A stretch of 64,000 bases of DNA, from the NCBI RefSeq assembly GCF_002443255.2, contig NW_019211456.1:38881042-38945041 (forward strand), read 5' to 3'. Of the stretch, positions 40,301 to 52,300 are shown piece after piece. A program made the translations under genes and the position numbers. The first letter of the stretch is position 1. Every line of letters begins with the position of its first letter. Origin of the DNA: Varroa destructor (lineage: Eukaryota; Arthropoda; Arachnida; Mesostigmata; Varroidae). A model generated the notes under the pieces. It was not told the DNA's origin. It saw only the letters and a list, made by a program, of their open reading frames with translations, and searched no databases.

Positions 40301-43300
40301 GCCAATCTGGCGGCCACGATAAGAATGACGCCAACATTCAAAGCTGAAAAGACCCCTAGCGTCTGCATCGCGACGTGCAACCAACGTACTTTAACACCTG
40401 GACATGCAATAGTATGGCACGGCGACCACTGCATAGGATATCAACAAATGGAGCTGTCAATTAAATCAACAACCGCAAGACACTGAAAGATTGTAGTAAC
40501 TTTCCTTTTCAAACACACCCTTTCTTTTCACCATTGACAACAACCCGGATAGTTCCGGCATAGGTATTGCTTCGCTTGTTTGTGTTCGTTGGATTATTGC
40601 CGAAACGCGTTGTTTCATGGCGTAATCGGGTCGGTCGAGGGCGACTCTTTAGTACCGGCATTCTGAACGGCGATCACATTTGAACGTATGGATAACCGCC
40701 AAGCATTCGAATAGGAAGCCACTACACATTAGAGAAGAAAAAAGACAGAGGGACAGAAATACAATGGCGACAATGGACCTACAGTAAGAGACAGCAGTAA
40801 TTATTGCCGTTCTGGTCGTCGCCTACCGTATCGCTTTTGTCGACGCTGCCTAACGCGTCAGTGTTATCTCAGCGACCCACTGTTTGCTTCGTGTGACTGA
40901 CGCCGTCACTTTGAGCAGTCTTGTTCCTGCTCTTCCCACTCCGGTAAGTATATCGTACAGTAAGGGGCTACACCTTATAACGGGTAAACAATTATTTGCT
41001 ACCTTCAACTATGATTATCATCATTATAGAGTGCCTCTGCCTTCTACCCGAAGTTATCGCATAATTAACTCAAAAATGCAACACGATATGCGAATGTAAT
41101 GGTGTGTTTCTTGTCAGACAGGTCCAGTTAAAAAGTGACTACTACTTTATTCATGATTTAACCTTATAATATTTATACAGTATGTCAAATCAATACTCAC
41201 GAATGAAATACATTACTTATTCTAAATGAACAAATGGGACATGCCTCTCTACCTCTCATGTCTACTCGTATCTAGATTTGTCTTCCTGCTGCTGGGCTAC
41301 CTGCACCAGGAAGGCAAACGAGCACTGCAGTTTCCACAATTACTGCAGCTGTTTGCGCTGCTTAAGTGTTTGTCTATTGTGATGAAATGTGTCTAACGGG
41401 GTACAGAAGCTCTAGCTCAGTAACTACTTGGATATATGGTGCAATTGGTTAGGCAGAGTTTCGGCTAAAGTACGCTAGAGACGCTTGCGAGCTGTATAGG
41501 GGGAAATAGGGATTGAAAGAGCTACAAGGATCATTGCCGAGTGGTAAAGGTGCAGAGTTGAGATAGCTACTAACATTAGAACTGGAAATGCTCTCGAGAA
41601 CGGCGGTTTCATAGAGGGACCCCTTTGTTCACGACGCCTTCGAAGACCGAAAGGTGTGAGGAAGTAACCGAGGCGAGACGAAACCGGGTGAGGCTGAACC
41701 TGCTAATTTCCTAAGTCAACTGAGCATTAGTGGGCGTCGGTGGTGTGGCCGATTACACTACATTCGTCGATGACCGAAAGAGGATAATGCCTAAAGGAAT
41801 GGTCTATACGAGTAGAGATAGTTCGCCACCGCCGCCGCCGGACTTGATTATGTCTGGTACCCGATAGATAAGGGATTCTGCTACATAGACTAAAGAAGAA
41901 GGCCGGCTGGAATTGCAGATGGAAGTGGGGCAGATGAAGTAGAAGAGCTTGAAGCCCATTCCCAACCGGCCGAGAAAGTGGTAGTAGATCAACGCCGTGT
42001 AACACTTGGGGGTGGGTGGCTCGCTGTTAAAAATGGCGGGCGGGGAAGGGGTGTAAGAACTCCAACAGAAAGATAAGCGCCAGCACTGAGAGAGGATCCC
42101 GTCCTGATGGACACATGGCAGTGTTCTTTGTAAATTTTTGAGTGGGTTTGCTGGTTGGCTAGCTGCCGACAGTAGCGATGCTATAGTGACGCTTGGCAAT
42201 TACAGTGTCGCACAAACAAAAGCGCACACACACGGATATACACCTATACACATGCGGTGAAGCTCGCATGGAGACGCAGGTTTGAGCGCATGCATAAATA
42301 TGGAAATAATGGAGGACGGTAAGTAGATGCGCAGCAAGGTGTGAGTTACAATCGTTTGAAGTTTAAAAGTTATGAAGGCCCACCGTCGTTCCATGCGTTG
42401 GGGGTGCGTGTAATACACAATCGAGGGAATGATGCGTCTTGCAGCACTAGCTAAAAAGTCCAAAGGCTCCGTGAAAGACGAGAACTTCGTCTACTGTACA
42501 CGCTTTACGAAAGCTTCTGATGGAAGTCCTTTGGCATAGAAGTTTTGACTATACATATCACTACCGCATACTTTGTTGAAATAGTTTTATCTGGCGGTTA
42601 CGGCTGATCGTGGCCTGAGTTCAAAATCAAGCAACTTTCAGCCTAAATATCCCTTGAAGTAACTCTTCATTTTAGGCCTCATACATTACTACTTCTGAAC
42701 ATTCGGAATTCAGATAAACACTACTAGATTTTAACTGCTTCTGCTGTTATACTGCCTGGCTTTATTTAAAAAAAACCACATCTTGCCCATAACATTAAAT
42801 CTATATAAGAACAGACTTTAGAAATACGATGGCATTTAGTCAATATCATTAGGCAAAGCTACGCAAGATTTTAGCGGATCTGTAATGGCCTAAGTAAGCC
42901 AATAATATACTTCATTGTATGTTTCTTTATATATATATATATATTTGAGGTCCTTTTAAATAATCAATATGGCTAGTCGTGATTCCTTCTTTCCAAAACT
43001 TTATACTTTTTACATTTGTTACGTTTTATACATTTGGTTATGAATGGATATCATAAATAGTACACAAACTCTGTATAGCTAAACGTACCTGCATCATTGA
43101 TGCGGACTTGGCAACAAGGTTAATCTTTCCTTGTAAGAATTTTTTTATTCGATACCCGAAGAGGCTCAGGTCCTGCATTAGTAATTGAGAGAAACTTTGC
43201 AAAAAGGGAAAGTCTGCCAACACCGTGTTATGACGTTATAACAGTGTATGGATGTTCGCTGAATTAATTACCCAGTTAAAAACACAGCAGCAAAGAAAGC

Positions 43301-46300
43301 CAATGTGGGATAGGATATGTCCTATGTTGGCAAACAGGAAATTCGTTAGAGACGAAAGTTAGAGAAAGCAATACTCTAGGACCTAATTCTAATCGCGTAT
43401 AAGGCAGCCGAATGATGAATGTGTTTATGAACAGGACAAATTGATTACCCTTTGACGCCGCACGCTGCACGACAAACTATTGCTTTTTTTATTCGAATTG
43501 TTAATGAAATATATCGACCTCCTACCGCTTATACTGTACAATTCTCCGGACATTTGATCCAGTGATATTTTGCTCACTTCTCGCAAAATTTTTATCTTTT
43601 ATCTTACTTTATTCTACCGAATTTTCATCAAGTGAAGTTTAGTCCTATTTATCTAGCATGAGAACCTTTCAGTCTGCCGTAGGCACAGTGGCTGTTTTAA
43701 CTAGAACTGCTTTTACTGTAAAGACTATATTTTTGGTACATGTGTTAGCACTAGGCTGCCAGATTATCTATTGTAAAACGTCACATGTCTATATATGTAT
43801 AGATATGTGCTGTTTTGAATAGATATGTATAACATGTTACTAGAAGTAAAACTAGTACCACATAATCGTAAGGCCAGTATTCCTGTGTACGGTTACCTTG
43901 CGTCATCGATCACTACGTTATTTACCATGACTTACTTGTGAAACAGACTCTGATATGCATAAATTCACTTGAAAAATCTACGCGCCGAAATTGCAGAATC
44001 TACGAAAAAGTTTTGCCTTTACTTTATTCTACTACTCCATATTTTGGTAGAATGTCGTGGCTTCATTTATCAAACAGAAACAACGCCCGCGGCTGCCGGC
44101 CCTTCGACCAATCAACCGCGTGCATGTCGGCTTGTCCGAATCCCAAATGACGTCGTCTTTAACCCCACATCCATTTTTACTCAACCCGCCTGTACGTATA
44201 CTACGAAATTCCGTTGCGACCCATTTCTGCTGCAGCGTCTGCTACTTTAACTTTGTTCCACTAAAATGGCTTCGCATCGTAATCGTGATCATCCCTGCCT
44301 CTACTCCCAACACTTTCAAGCGTCTAACTTCAGAGCAAGCAGGACTTCTCTAGCGAAAAATATTACCAAGGCACTCTTTATACGCCCCGCACGTATACGC
44401 GTATCGATCAACCTAGCGTATGAAAAAGATCAGTGCAGCATGCGTATATGGCATGAAAACAAGGCGATCCTCTTGCCCTTTTTGTTCGAGCGCGTTTTAG
44501 TAATGACGGAAGAGTACGCCAGCGGAACCTTTTTGTGATCAATCGGCAGGACCTTTGTCTCAAAAAATGCGAAAGGCACGCACATAGCACTTACGTAATG
44601 AGCTCACAGTCATGGATATTGCATTTCCTATGCTGATTAATTACTTTCTTTGCTCAAAGAAATGGCTGAAAGCGACATCCGATAATAAGTAACCAGTCTT
44701 ATTAGAACCTCTAAGTATGAAGTATAACGAAATGAAGATGTTGGTGTCGTCGTAAACACTCAATAGTCAATAGCAAAAACGCATTTGCTACGACACCTAC
44801 GTGCCATATTGAGCTGATCCTCAGCCACACTCCTACGCGGAACAGTAGTCTTCGGAATTGTTTCACAGACCGCAACTTTTCGAAGCTATTAACTTGCTAG
44901 CTCTTATAAGTATCGGGCTTTTTCGCACTGATTTCCTTTCGCTAAATTATTTGTTACTATATGCTAACGTTAAGATCTGAGTCAGCAACGGCCAGTATTG
45001 TTTGCTGTCTATGGTTGCTACGGCAACGCTTTTAGAAGCACATATTGATCATTATAATCATGCCGGCCCCTATGTTATACGTAACACAAGTATACCTACT
45101 CGAAACCCATCATTGTGTCTATCGTATAGGTGTACACGTATACGAGAAAGCAACGCCAGAACATGCGCAACAGGGCTTGTAAATACTGACTCGCGTACGC
45201 TCACAGAGTAGCGACGACAACCGATGGACGTAGCTACTAACCTGATTTAGGCGGATACGATAGCTACAAGGTAGTCGTAGGCTTGGACATTGTGATTCAC
45301 AGAAGACCATCTCACTTGGGCTCGGTGGTTTCGATCATGGGTCTCTCAAGTCGACATCTCATTTCGCGTTACCGCTGTAACCAGTGTCGGCGAGTTTGTC
45401 AAAGACTGACAGAGGTGAATCCTGTTCCTACGAATCTTGAAGGCTTGGCACGCTGTAGAACACGCAAGCGAAAAACATCCGTCGATGAACAAGCAGTGCG
45501 AGGCAGCTAAGGACATAGCTATGCCTTCAGGTTTCTGGATGTACGACATATACGTGCTGCAAAAAACGAAAGACTCACTGAGACTGGAAGCCGAAAGGTC
45601 TATACTCCTGACCTATGCCGAACTAAAGAGAGATTGTTGGCTTATCTACATAGTCCCATTTCATGAGTAGGCAGAGGAATGTTCGATCTCGATCCTGGTG
45701 CCCAGCTCCTGTAGACGGAGTGACAGGACAGCATGATACACGACATTTAGATTAGGTCAGCGCTCCCGGCCGCCCGGTGAACAGTGGACGGCATATATCG
45801 GATACACAGATGGATCGAAAAAGTCTCGGAGAAGGTGTGCGTGTAAGCATAGCGGGCAAATAGGACAGAACGTTGTCAGCCGTTGGTTTCTCAATTCCAG
45901 GTTTCGTCTTTCCGTACTCGTTTCCTTGTTGCTGTAACAACATAAACACAGTCAGGTGGCGACAAGTTACAGAGATGACGCAACTTTATTGGAATATAGA
46001 GGAGTACATGACCGGATATAATGTGCTTCCTGCAACTCTATAATAGAGGAACAGACGAAATCTTTTGACATTGTCTGAAAACTACCTGTCACGCCTTCTA
46101 ATACCGACAGCTGCATCCTTTCGCTAGTTCTGCTAAATAATTTCAACCCGGCGATCATCAAATACAGTCTACGGATTTCTTTAGTTGCCGGCCTCTCAAG
46201 TGTCAAAATGTATTGTGTGAGCGATTGTATTAGTAAATAGTAAACATTAGAATTACGGTGTCATTGGATTCGGAGCATGAGCTGATTAATTCTGTTACCT

Positions 46301-49300
46301 TGATAAACGAATGAGTCAGTAGTTCTAGTAATGTTATTAGTAGGACAATTGCACAAGGTCCATATTATGCACGGTAAGTAATCTGCCACTACGCATAACT
46401 CATATGCACGACTGCACACCCTCTACCATAGGAGTAAGCCGTCTCTACCGTCGTTTGGCGTATCAACTGAATAGCATTGTCCACAGACGAGATGGTTGGC
46501 TTCCTGTTTGTTTTTCATTTTGTCTATTTTTTTTTTTTAACCTACTGCGAAATGTCAGGACAATCGGTATCGGCGTATCGATTTTACCCTCTGCATTTCG
46601 ATTTAATAGACTCGAAGCGGCCGACGATAGGAATGTTATTATGTCAGTTTACCGAGAACGCGCCGCGTTTGAATTTTTCTTCATTGGGCTTACGAGGTGC
46701 AGGAACTCGACCTAACTCATTACTACAACTCTTTCCTTTTCTCTTATCCGCTGGCGAAAGGATCGGTCGATCAGGTCGGTTGTGAACGTCATTCAAATAG
46801 TTTGCTTCATTCTATCATTCTTATGCCACTTGTCGTAAAACGTTTTTTTTCGATGGTTGCCGTTGTTCCGTAGTTACTTGACTCGCAAACTCTAAGTAAG
46901 ATTCGGCCCAGCTAGCGCAAATCGGCTGTTAGCAGCATTAAATTCTGCTGCACCAGTTGTACTGAAAGGCAGACAGGCCAACTATAAGATCGAACGAACG
47001 AATGTGGTCTGCTACTGCTGATCAGGCGAAACCGGAGCTCGAAAGATAGAGATGGATACGATTAATCATTGCTCGGCTCGACCTTAGGCGTACCCTTTGA
47101 TCTCTCCTACGTGTTTCTCTAAGCCCTTCCTGAACCCGAAAAATCCTCCTGGTCCATTGCCCTGCCTATGACTAGATCTGACTCATTTTCCACTGCCGCT
47201 ATTGCTGCCGCTGTTCTCCTTAAAATCGACCACTTCTCAGGAACCTCCGCGGCCCACATAGCTCCGTGGTCCTCAGCGTTGGCCGTTCGGTAAATTAGGA
47301 GGTTACTCTAAGAGACGAGCGAGCTTTCCCTTGCAGGCTTACAGTTAACCAACAGCGATAAGGCGCTGAAGATTCTATTCGGTACAAGCCACTGAAATAT
47401 GTTGAAGCGGTGCCGCAGCTGCAGAAGTCGTGCCCTTTGTCCGTGGCTATGGTCTTCCTACTGCAGGCCATCGCCTGCTCGTTGTCTGTTCATATTAGTC
47501 TGTTCTCTAAGTGAGTGAGCCGTAACGGCCACGGACGACAACTGGGGAAGCAAACGCGCTTGCAGCGATGGGGAAAAGCATAAGAAGGAAGTAAAGGCAG
47601 TGACGTCCTGTTCCGTCCGGGCCGTTTGTGAATGCTGTGAGCGCTGGTGGAGCGCAATAGCGGTGATGGCAGCGGCAGCGGCATGACGTTGTTGTACGAC
47701 GGTAGTTATAGTGGTAGGAATGATGGTAAGAGAAAGGCATGTCCGGCATGTACTGTGCATCGGGAGCGGGGACGGGAGGAGGGTAAAAGGGGACGCCCTG
47801 CTGCTTCAACGACACAAGCAGCAGCGTTAGAGTTACGCAGCGTTTGTCACTGACAAGGCTGGGCACTCATTCAGGCCAAGCCATTGTAGAAGGGCTGACG
47901 CAAAGCAGGAGACAATGGCGAGGGTGGAGTCCGAGTAAGAAAGACATCTGGGGTGAATCGAACAGAAGCACCTAAAATACGGGACGAAGGAACATGGGCT
48001 ACGGGACGGACGCCCGGCTTTGAGTGAACATGATGCTTTGTGTAGTCTGCACTTTGTATTGCGGCGAGCAGTAGTCGGCAGAATCGAAGTCCGAAGAGGG
48101 TCTTCGAGCGAGATAGAACGACAGCCAGTTTGAGAAGTCCGTAAGACAGACAGAGTCTGTCAGAAGTAGATACGCAATAGCTGTTTGTAAAGCGGGACAC
48201 AGGGAATACGATGGAAACAATCTTTCTTCTTGAGACAGGCATAGTTTTCGGAGTATCTGAATTCAGTTAAGAGAAGGGGGACTCAGGTAGGGCTGAGAAA
48301 AAACAACAAAATAACAGTGCAAGAGTAGAAGGACATAGTCTGGCGATTACGTACGTGCTACTGGCTCTTTCCCAACAACTATCATTCTTCTCCTATGGAA
48401 CCTTCCTATTTAGGAGCGATGCCATGCGTTCTCAAAAATAGCTTTAGTACCTTCGTGCTCTAGGAGTTATTACCGAAAATAGTACTCGTTCTCGTTTATT
48501 TGCATAATTCCATTCGTAGCTGTTACCTAACTTTTTTCACTTCGAAAGTCATCACGCACACGAGACCGAAGACAAAGAATGAAACCCTACGACGGTTTTT
48601 GAAACTACCTTGAAACGGTTTCTTTAACTAAGGTTGTATAGAAATGGCGTAATTCTCACAAGGACGTTTAATTCTATCGTCTAAAGCTAATCCTCGCTAT
48701 AAAGTCTGTCTCCCTGATCAAATGGCCCATATATAGCAAAGCATGTAAGTACACGTAAGTGCAATACATACGAATGATATGTTTACATTTTTTATGAACC
48801 TTTTTAAATATAACTGCATTTTGTTTGAATTTATCTGATCAAGCAAAGACAGTATTTATATGAACTTATTCAGACGTTAGGGATTTTCCAACAACAATCG
48901 AGACCGTCGTAGCGAAGTTTATTGTTCAATTTTGTTATCGATGTTTAGTTCTAACAAGCACTAACACGAATTCTGAATCAAAGCTTAAGTTACGTTGGAT
49001 CTTATGTAAGGCTAAATTATTATTGATATCTTTTGTGATAAGCGAAATACGACGAATTCCGATCGGAAAAAACGATTGTTTCAAGCTTTTCTTTACTTCG
49101 AGTAAGTGAAGTACCAAACCAAGCATCAAATACCTCACAGAATTTCTCTTTAGCAGAGGACCTTTAGCAGAAACGCGCGTACCACGGTATGGCGTATGTG
49201 TAGATGTGTCGTGTGCGTGTCGAGTTGTTGCTTTCTCTGCCTATCGTTCTTCCTTAGCTTTACTTCACGTTAATATAGCGCAGAATTTCTACCGATGTTC

Positions 49301-52300
49301 GCCGAGCTAACGCCAACTTCCCGGTTGAGGCAAACGACAACAAAGTCTGCTTGGCCGATAAATTCTACTTAGCTTCAGTGCTGATCACTGCGTTCGATCT
49401 CCCCCCACGTCGACCCCATGAGCGACTTTTTCACTGCTTTGATCATGTTCGTCACTAGCTAATAAGCTTGCCTTCCCGCAACTTATCGTATCCATAGGAA
49501 ACCACCCCAACGACCGCCTATGGGACAACAATCGAAACTAACGGTCACTAGAAGTAGCCATCCTTTTGTCTGTGGATCTTCACCCTTCCACTTAGACCTC
49601 ATAGGGGACAGGCAAGAACCTCAAGTCTGGCTATTCTTGGCAGCGCGCCGCGTTTGCTGGCGGGCGGAGCTGGCGGGGAGCCGCTGTGGTCTAGTGGTGG
49701 GAAACGCGTCTTCGATGGACTGTTAAAAACTACACTGTAGGCACGATCCATACTCCCAAAAGGAGCCTGCTGCTAAACCTTTCTCCACTTTGTCACAATA
49801 AAACGTAGCCCGCTTCGCCTTATTCGGCTATTGGTTATGGCTACAACAGACGGTGCCGATGATTTTTCCCACTCGGAGGAAAATCAGCGACTAAACTTTC
49901 TTCTAGAGAAGGTTGCCTCTCTTTAGGAGGTTTCGTCTTTGGACACCGCTTTTCCTTTTTCCTAGGTAAATCTGTTTCTATAGACACAAACGTTTCACTT
50001 GCCAGTCTGGGCGGTTCTACCACAAATCGCAACAGTCGGCTTTTGCTTTATCCAATATCCCCCGTTGCAGCACCGCAGTACATCAGGCCGAAAACTATAA
50101 ACTCCTTTCCAGTATAGGACGTCGATTCGAGCAATTTGGATCACGACAGCGAAGCGAAGTGGGCAGATGACCATTTATGTGTCCTTTAAAAAGGTTTGGC
50201 TGTACGTTTCGCCTGATCAATTCATTTGGCTTTATAGCGTTCTAGATTTACTGAACAGCCTTCATTAACAGTGATTTAATTGTAATTAGCTATCTATCGG
50301 GATATAATTTTACTGATGTTGAAATTTTTCTTTTATGCTTATTGTAGTGTAGTAGTTACTTCCAAAACCAACGAAAATGCCCAATGCCTTACAAACATTT
50401 TTCATCAAAATTCATCCAGACACCTGATTACTTATGACACCACTGCGTTGCCGCCGTTTGACCAGTTCAAAAATACTAATAATTAACTAACCTCTAAGCA
50501 GAAGTTTTCGTTTCGCTCTGCTTTCATTGAAATTCAAAATTTCATAATTTTCGCCTCTTTTTTTTTGGCAAGTGAAATCAGCATCAGTCAGCTTCAACTA
50601 TCCGTTTTTGAAACTCTTATAGGTAATGACAGATTTGATCGGAGTCGGTGGGCTCTTTGGGCGAAACAAAATTTATTGCAACGGCTAGATCTACCGCGAT
50701 TATTTTTTTCTGTACTGCGTTCGCTACACAGAAGCGTTCTCCCTATAAGTTACAGCAGAGTTACGCGGGCCTATCAACTGATGATTATGTTTACGCTGTT
50801 ACATGACCATGTGCTAAGCTCACTCCAAATTGAATAACGTTATTAAAAGTGCCTCGGACGTGGCTTTCGAAAAAGAAAGCAAAGATTCATTTTTTAGAGT
50901 AACTGTTTATTCATTTTTCGGTAAGTGTTCGTAAAGTTCATTTCTTATAAATAGCATATCTAGCTGCGCTTGTTAGTAGATATAGTCAAATTATTTTATT
51001 TCACACGTTTCAGACGGACCCGTACATGATGCTGAAGGAGTCTGCCAAGTTCCTAACTGGCAACGAGCGCTTCGAAGGTTATTGCGTCGATCTACTGCAG
51101 GAACTAAGCAAGGACCTTGGATTCTCATACGAGATCCGGCTGGCAGCTGATGGTGCATACGGCATAAAAAGCGACACCGGTGTCTGGAACGGAATGATAG
51201 GAGAGGTCGTCTACGGAAAGGTTCGTCTGCTACTTTCGAGCCGAAGAGGAAAACATGCGTAATGCTTGTGGATCTGAATAAACTCATTTTCTGCTCTGTT
51301 TTTATGTGGTAAACGTTTCTAGATATTTTCTGATCGAAATGTAGAAGATCACTGCAAAAATGTCCTATTCTATTCAAGGTCAAGTTGACGCTTGCAAATA
51401 TGGTATTACAAATCTGTCGTTCTAGAATATTCGATACGGAAAATATTTAGGCTGAATCAACATTCTATTTAAACTCGTTAATAGTAAATCGCGTATGTAA
51501 TTTTCTCAAGGTCCAAATTTACACGGTAATAGGAATAATCCCATGCTTTAGACGAGTCTTTTTACGACGCTAATATGGATCTGCAGGTATATAATAATTT
51601 TAGGTACCTCAATGACGGGTAGTAGAATGTGTCATAACGAATAGATATTTACTCAATATTCAATTAAGATTTGGAAATTCTTTCAGATTGTTAAGGTTTT
51701 TAATTTTAGCCCACCACATAGTGACGTTTTATCAGGGCCAATATAATTTAATTTGAATTTGTAATTTGCTCAAAGTATCCGTCCCTTTACTCACTTTAGA
51801 GGTGCAGCACTAGAAGACTTTGACGTTTAGCAAAAAGAAGAAAAGCATTCTGATCTACTTTTGCAATTGAATCGTTCCGTAATGACACTGGTGGTTATCT
51901 TGGCTTTGTCATTTTTATGATGTCATATTGCAGGCGGATCTTGCAATAGCCGACTTGACGATTACGTCAGCTCGAGAGGCAGCAGTGGACTTCACGATGC
52001 CGTTCATGAACACCGGCATCTCGATTCTATTTAAAAAACCTACTCAAAAGGCCACCTCATTGTTCGGTTTTCTGTCGCCGTTTTCTACAGAGGTCTGGAC
52101 ATACGTGGTGGGCGCATACCTGGGGGTATCATGCGTGCTTTTCCTGGTCGGTCGCATGTCGCCCTACGAGTGGGACAATCCTCATCCCTGCCGCCAAAAT
52201 GACCAGGTTCTCGAAAACAGCTTTTCACTACTCAACTCCATGTGGTTCACTATCGGTTCGTATCAGTGTCACTCTTATATTTCTACATTTCCATTTACAG

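Larger units (their letters stand above)
32490..51013 (+). other. Intron 4 of the receptor gene (18.5 kb)
   Basis: This is the largest intron. The donor is GTGAGTATT and the acceptor CGTTTCAG. It separates the amino-terminal/linker exons from the channel exons. Contents are AT-rich tandem copies at 33546-33591, an exon-like acidic segment at 35039-35184, a hairpin plus 18-base tandem copy at 36351-36395, TA runs, and GC-richer patches near 38.4-40.0, 41.6-42.2, 47.0-48.2 and 49.4-50.1 kb. No known gene was recognised in it. A large intron of this kind is a common place for regulatory elements, but none can be named here. Confidence 0.85.

Noticed and set aside
41804..42463. Adjacent minus-strand frames of 131 and 87 codons
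   Set aside because: No domain; the GC-rich CCG-containing patch lacks stops in several frames.
49678..49740. TGGTCTAGTGG, similar to a tRNA A box
   Set aside because: No GGTTCGA-type B box at the right distance, and no closing acceptor stem.
7336..51013. Recursive splice sites (CAG|GTAAGT) in the long introns
   Set aside because: Reading the introns by eye, I found several CAG|GTA and CG|GTAAGT matches, such as those near 9410, 37036 and 50926, but none had both a good acceptor and GTAAGT.
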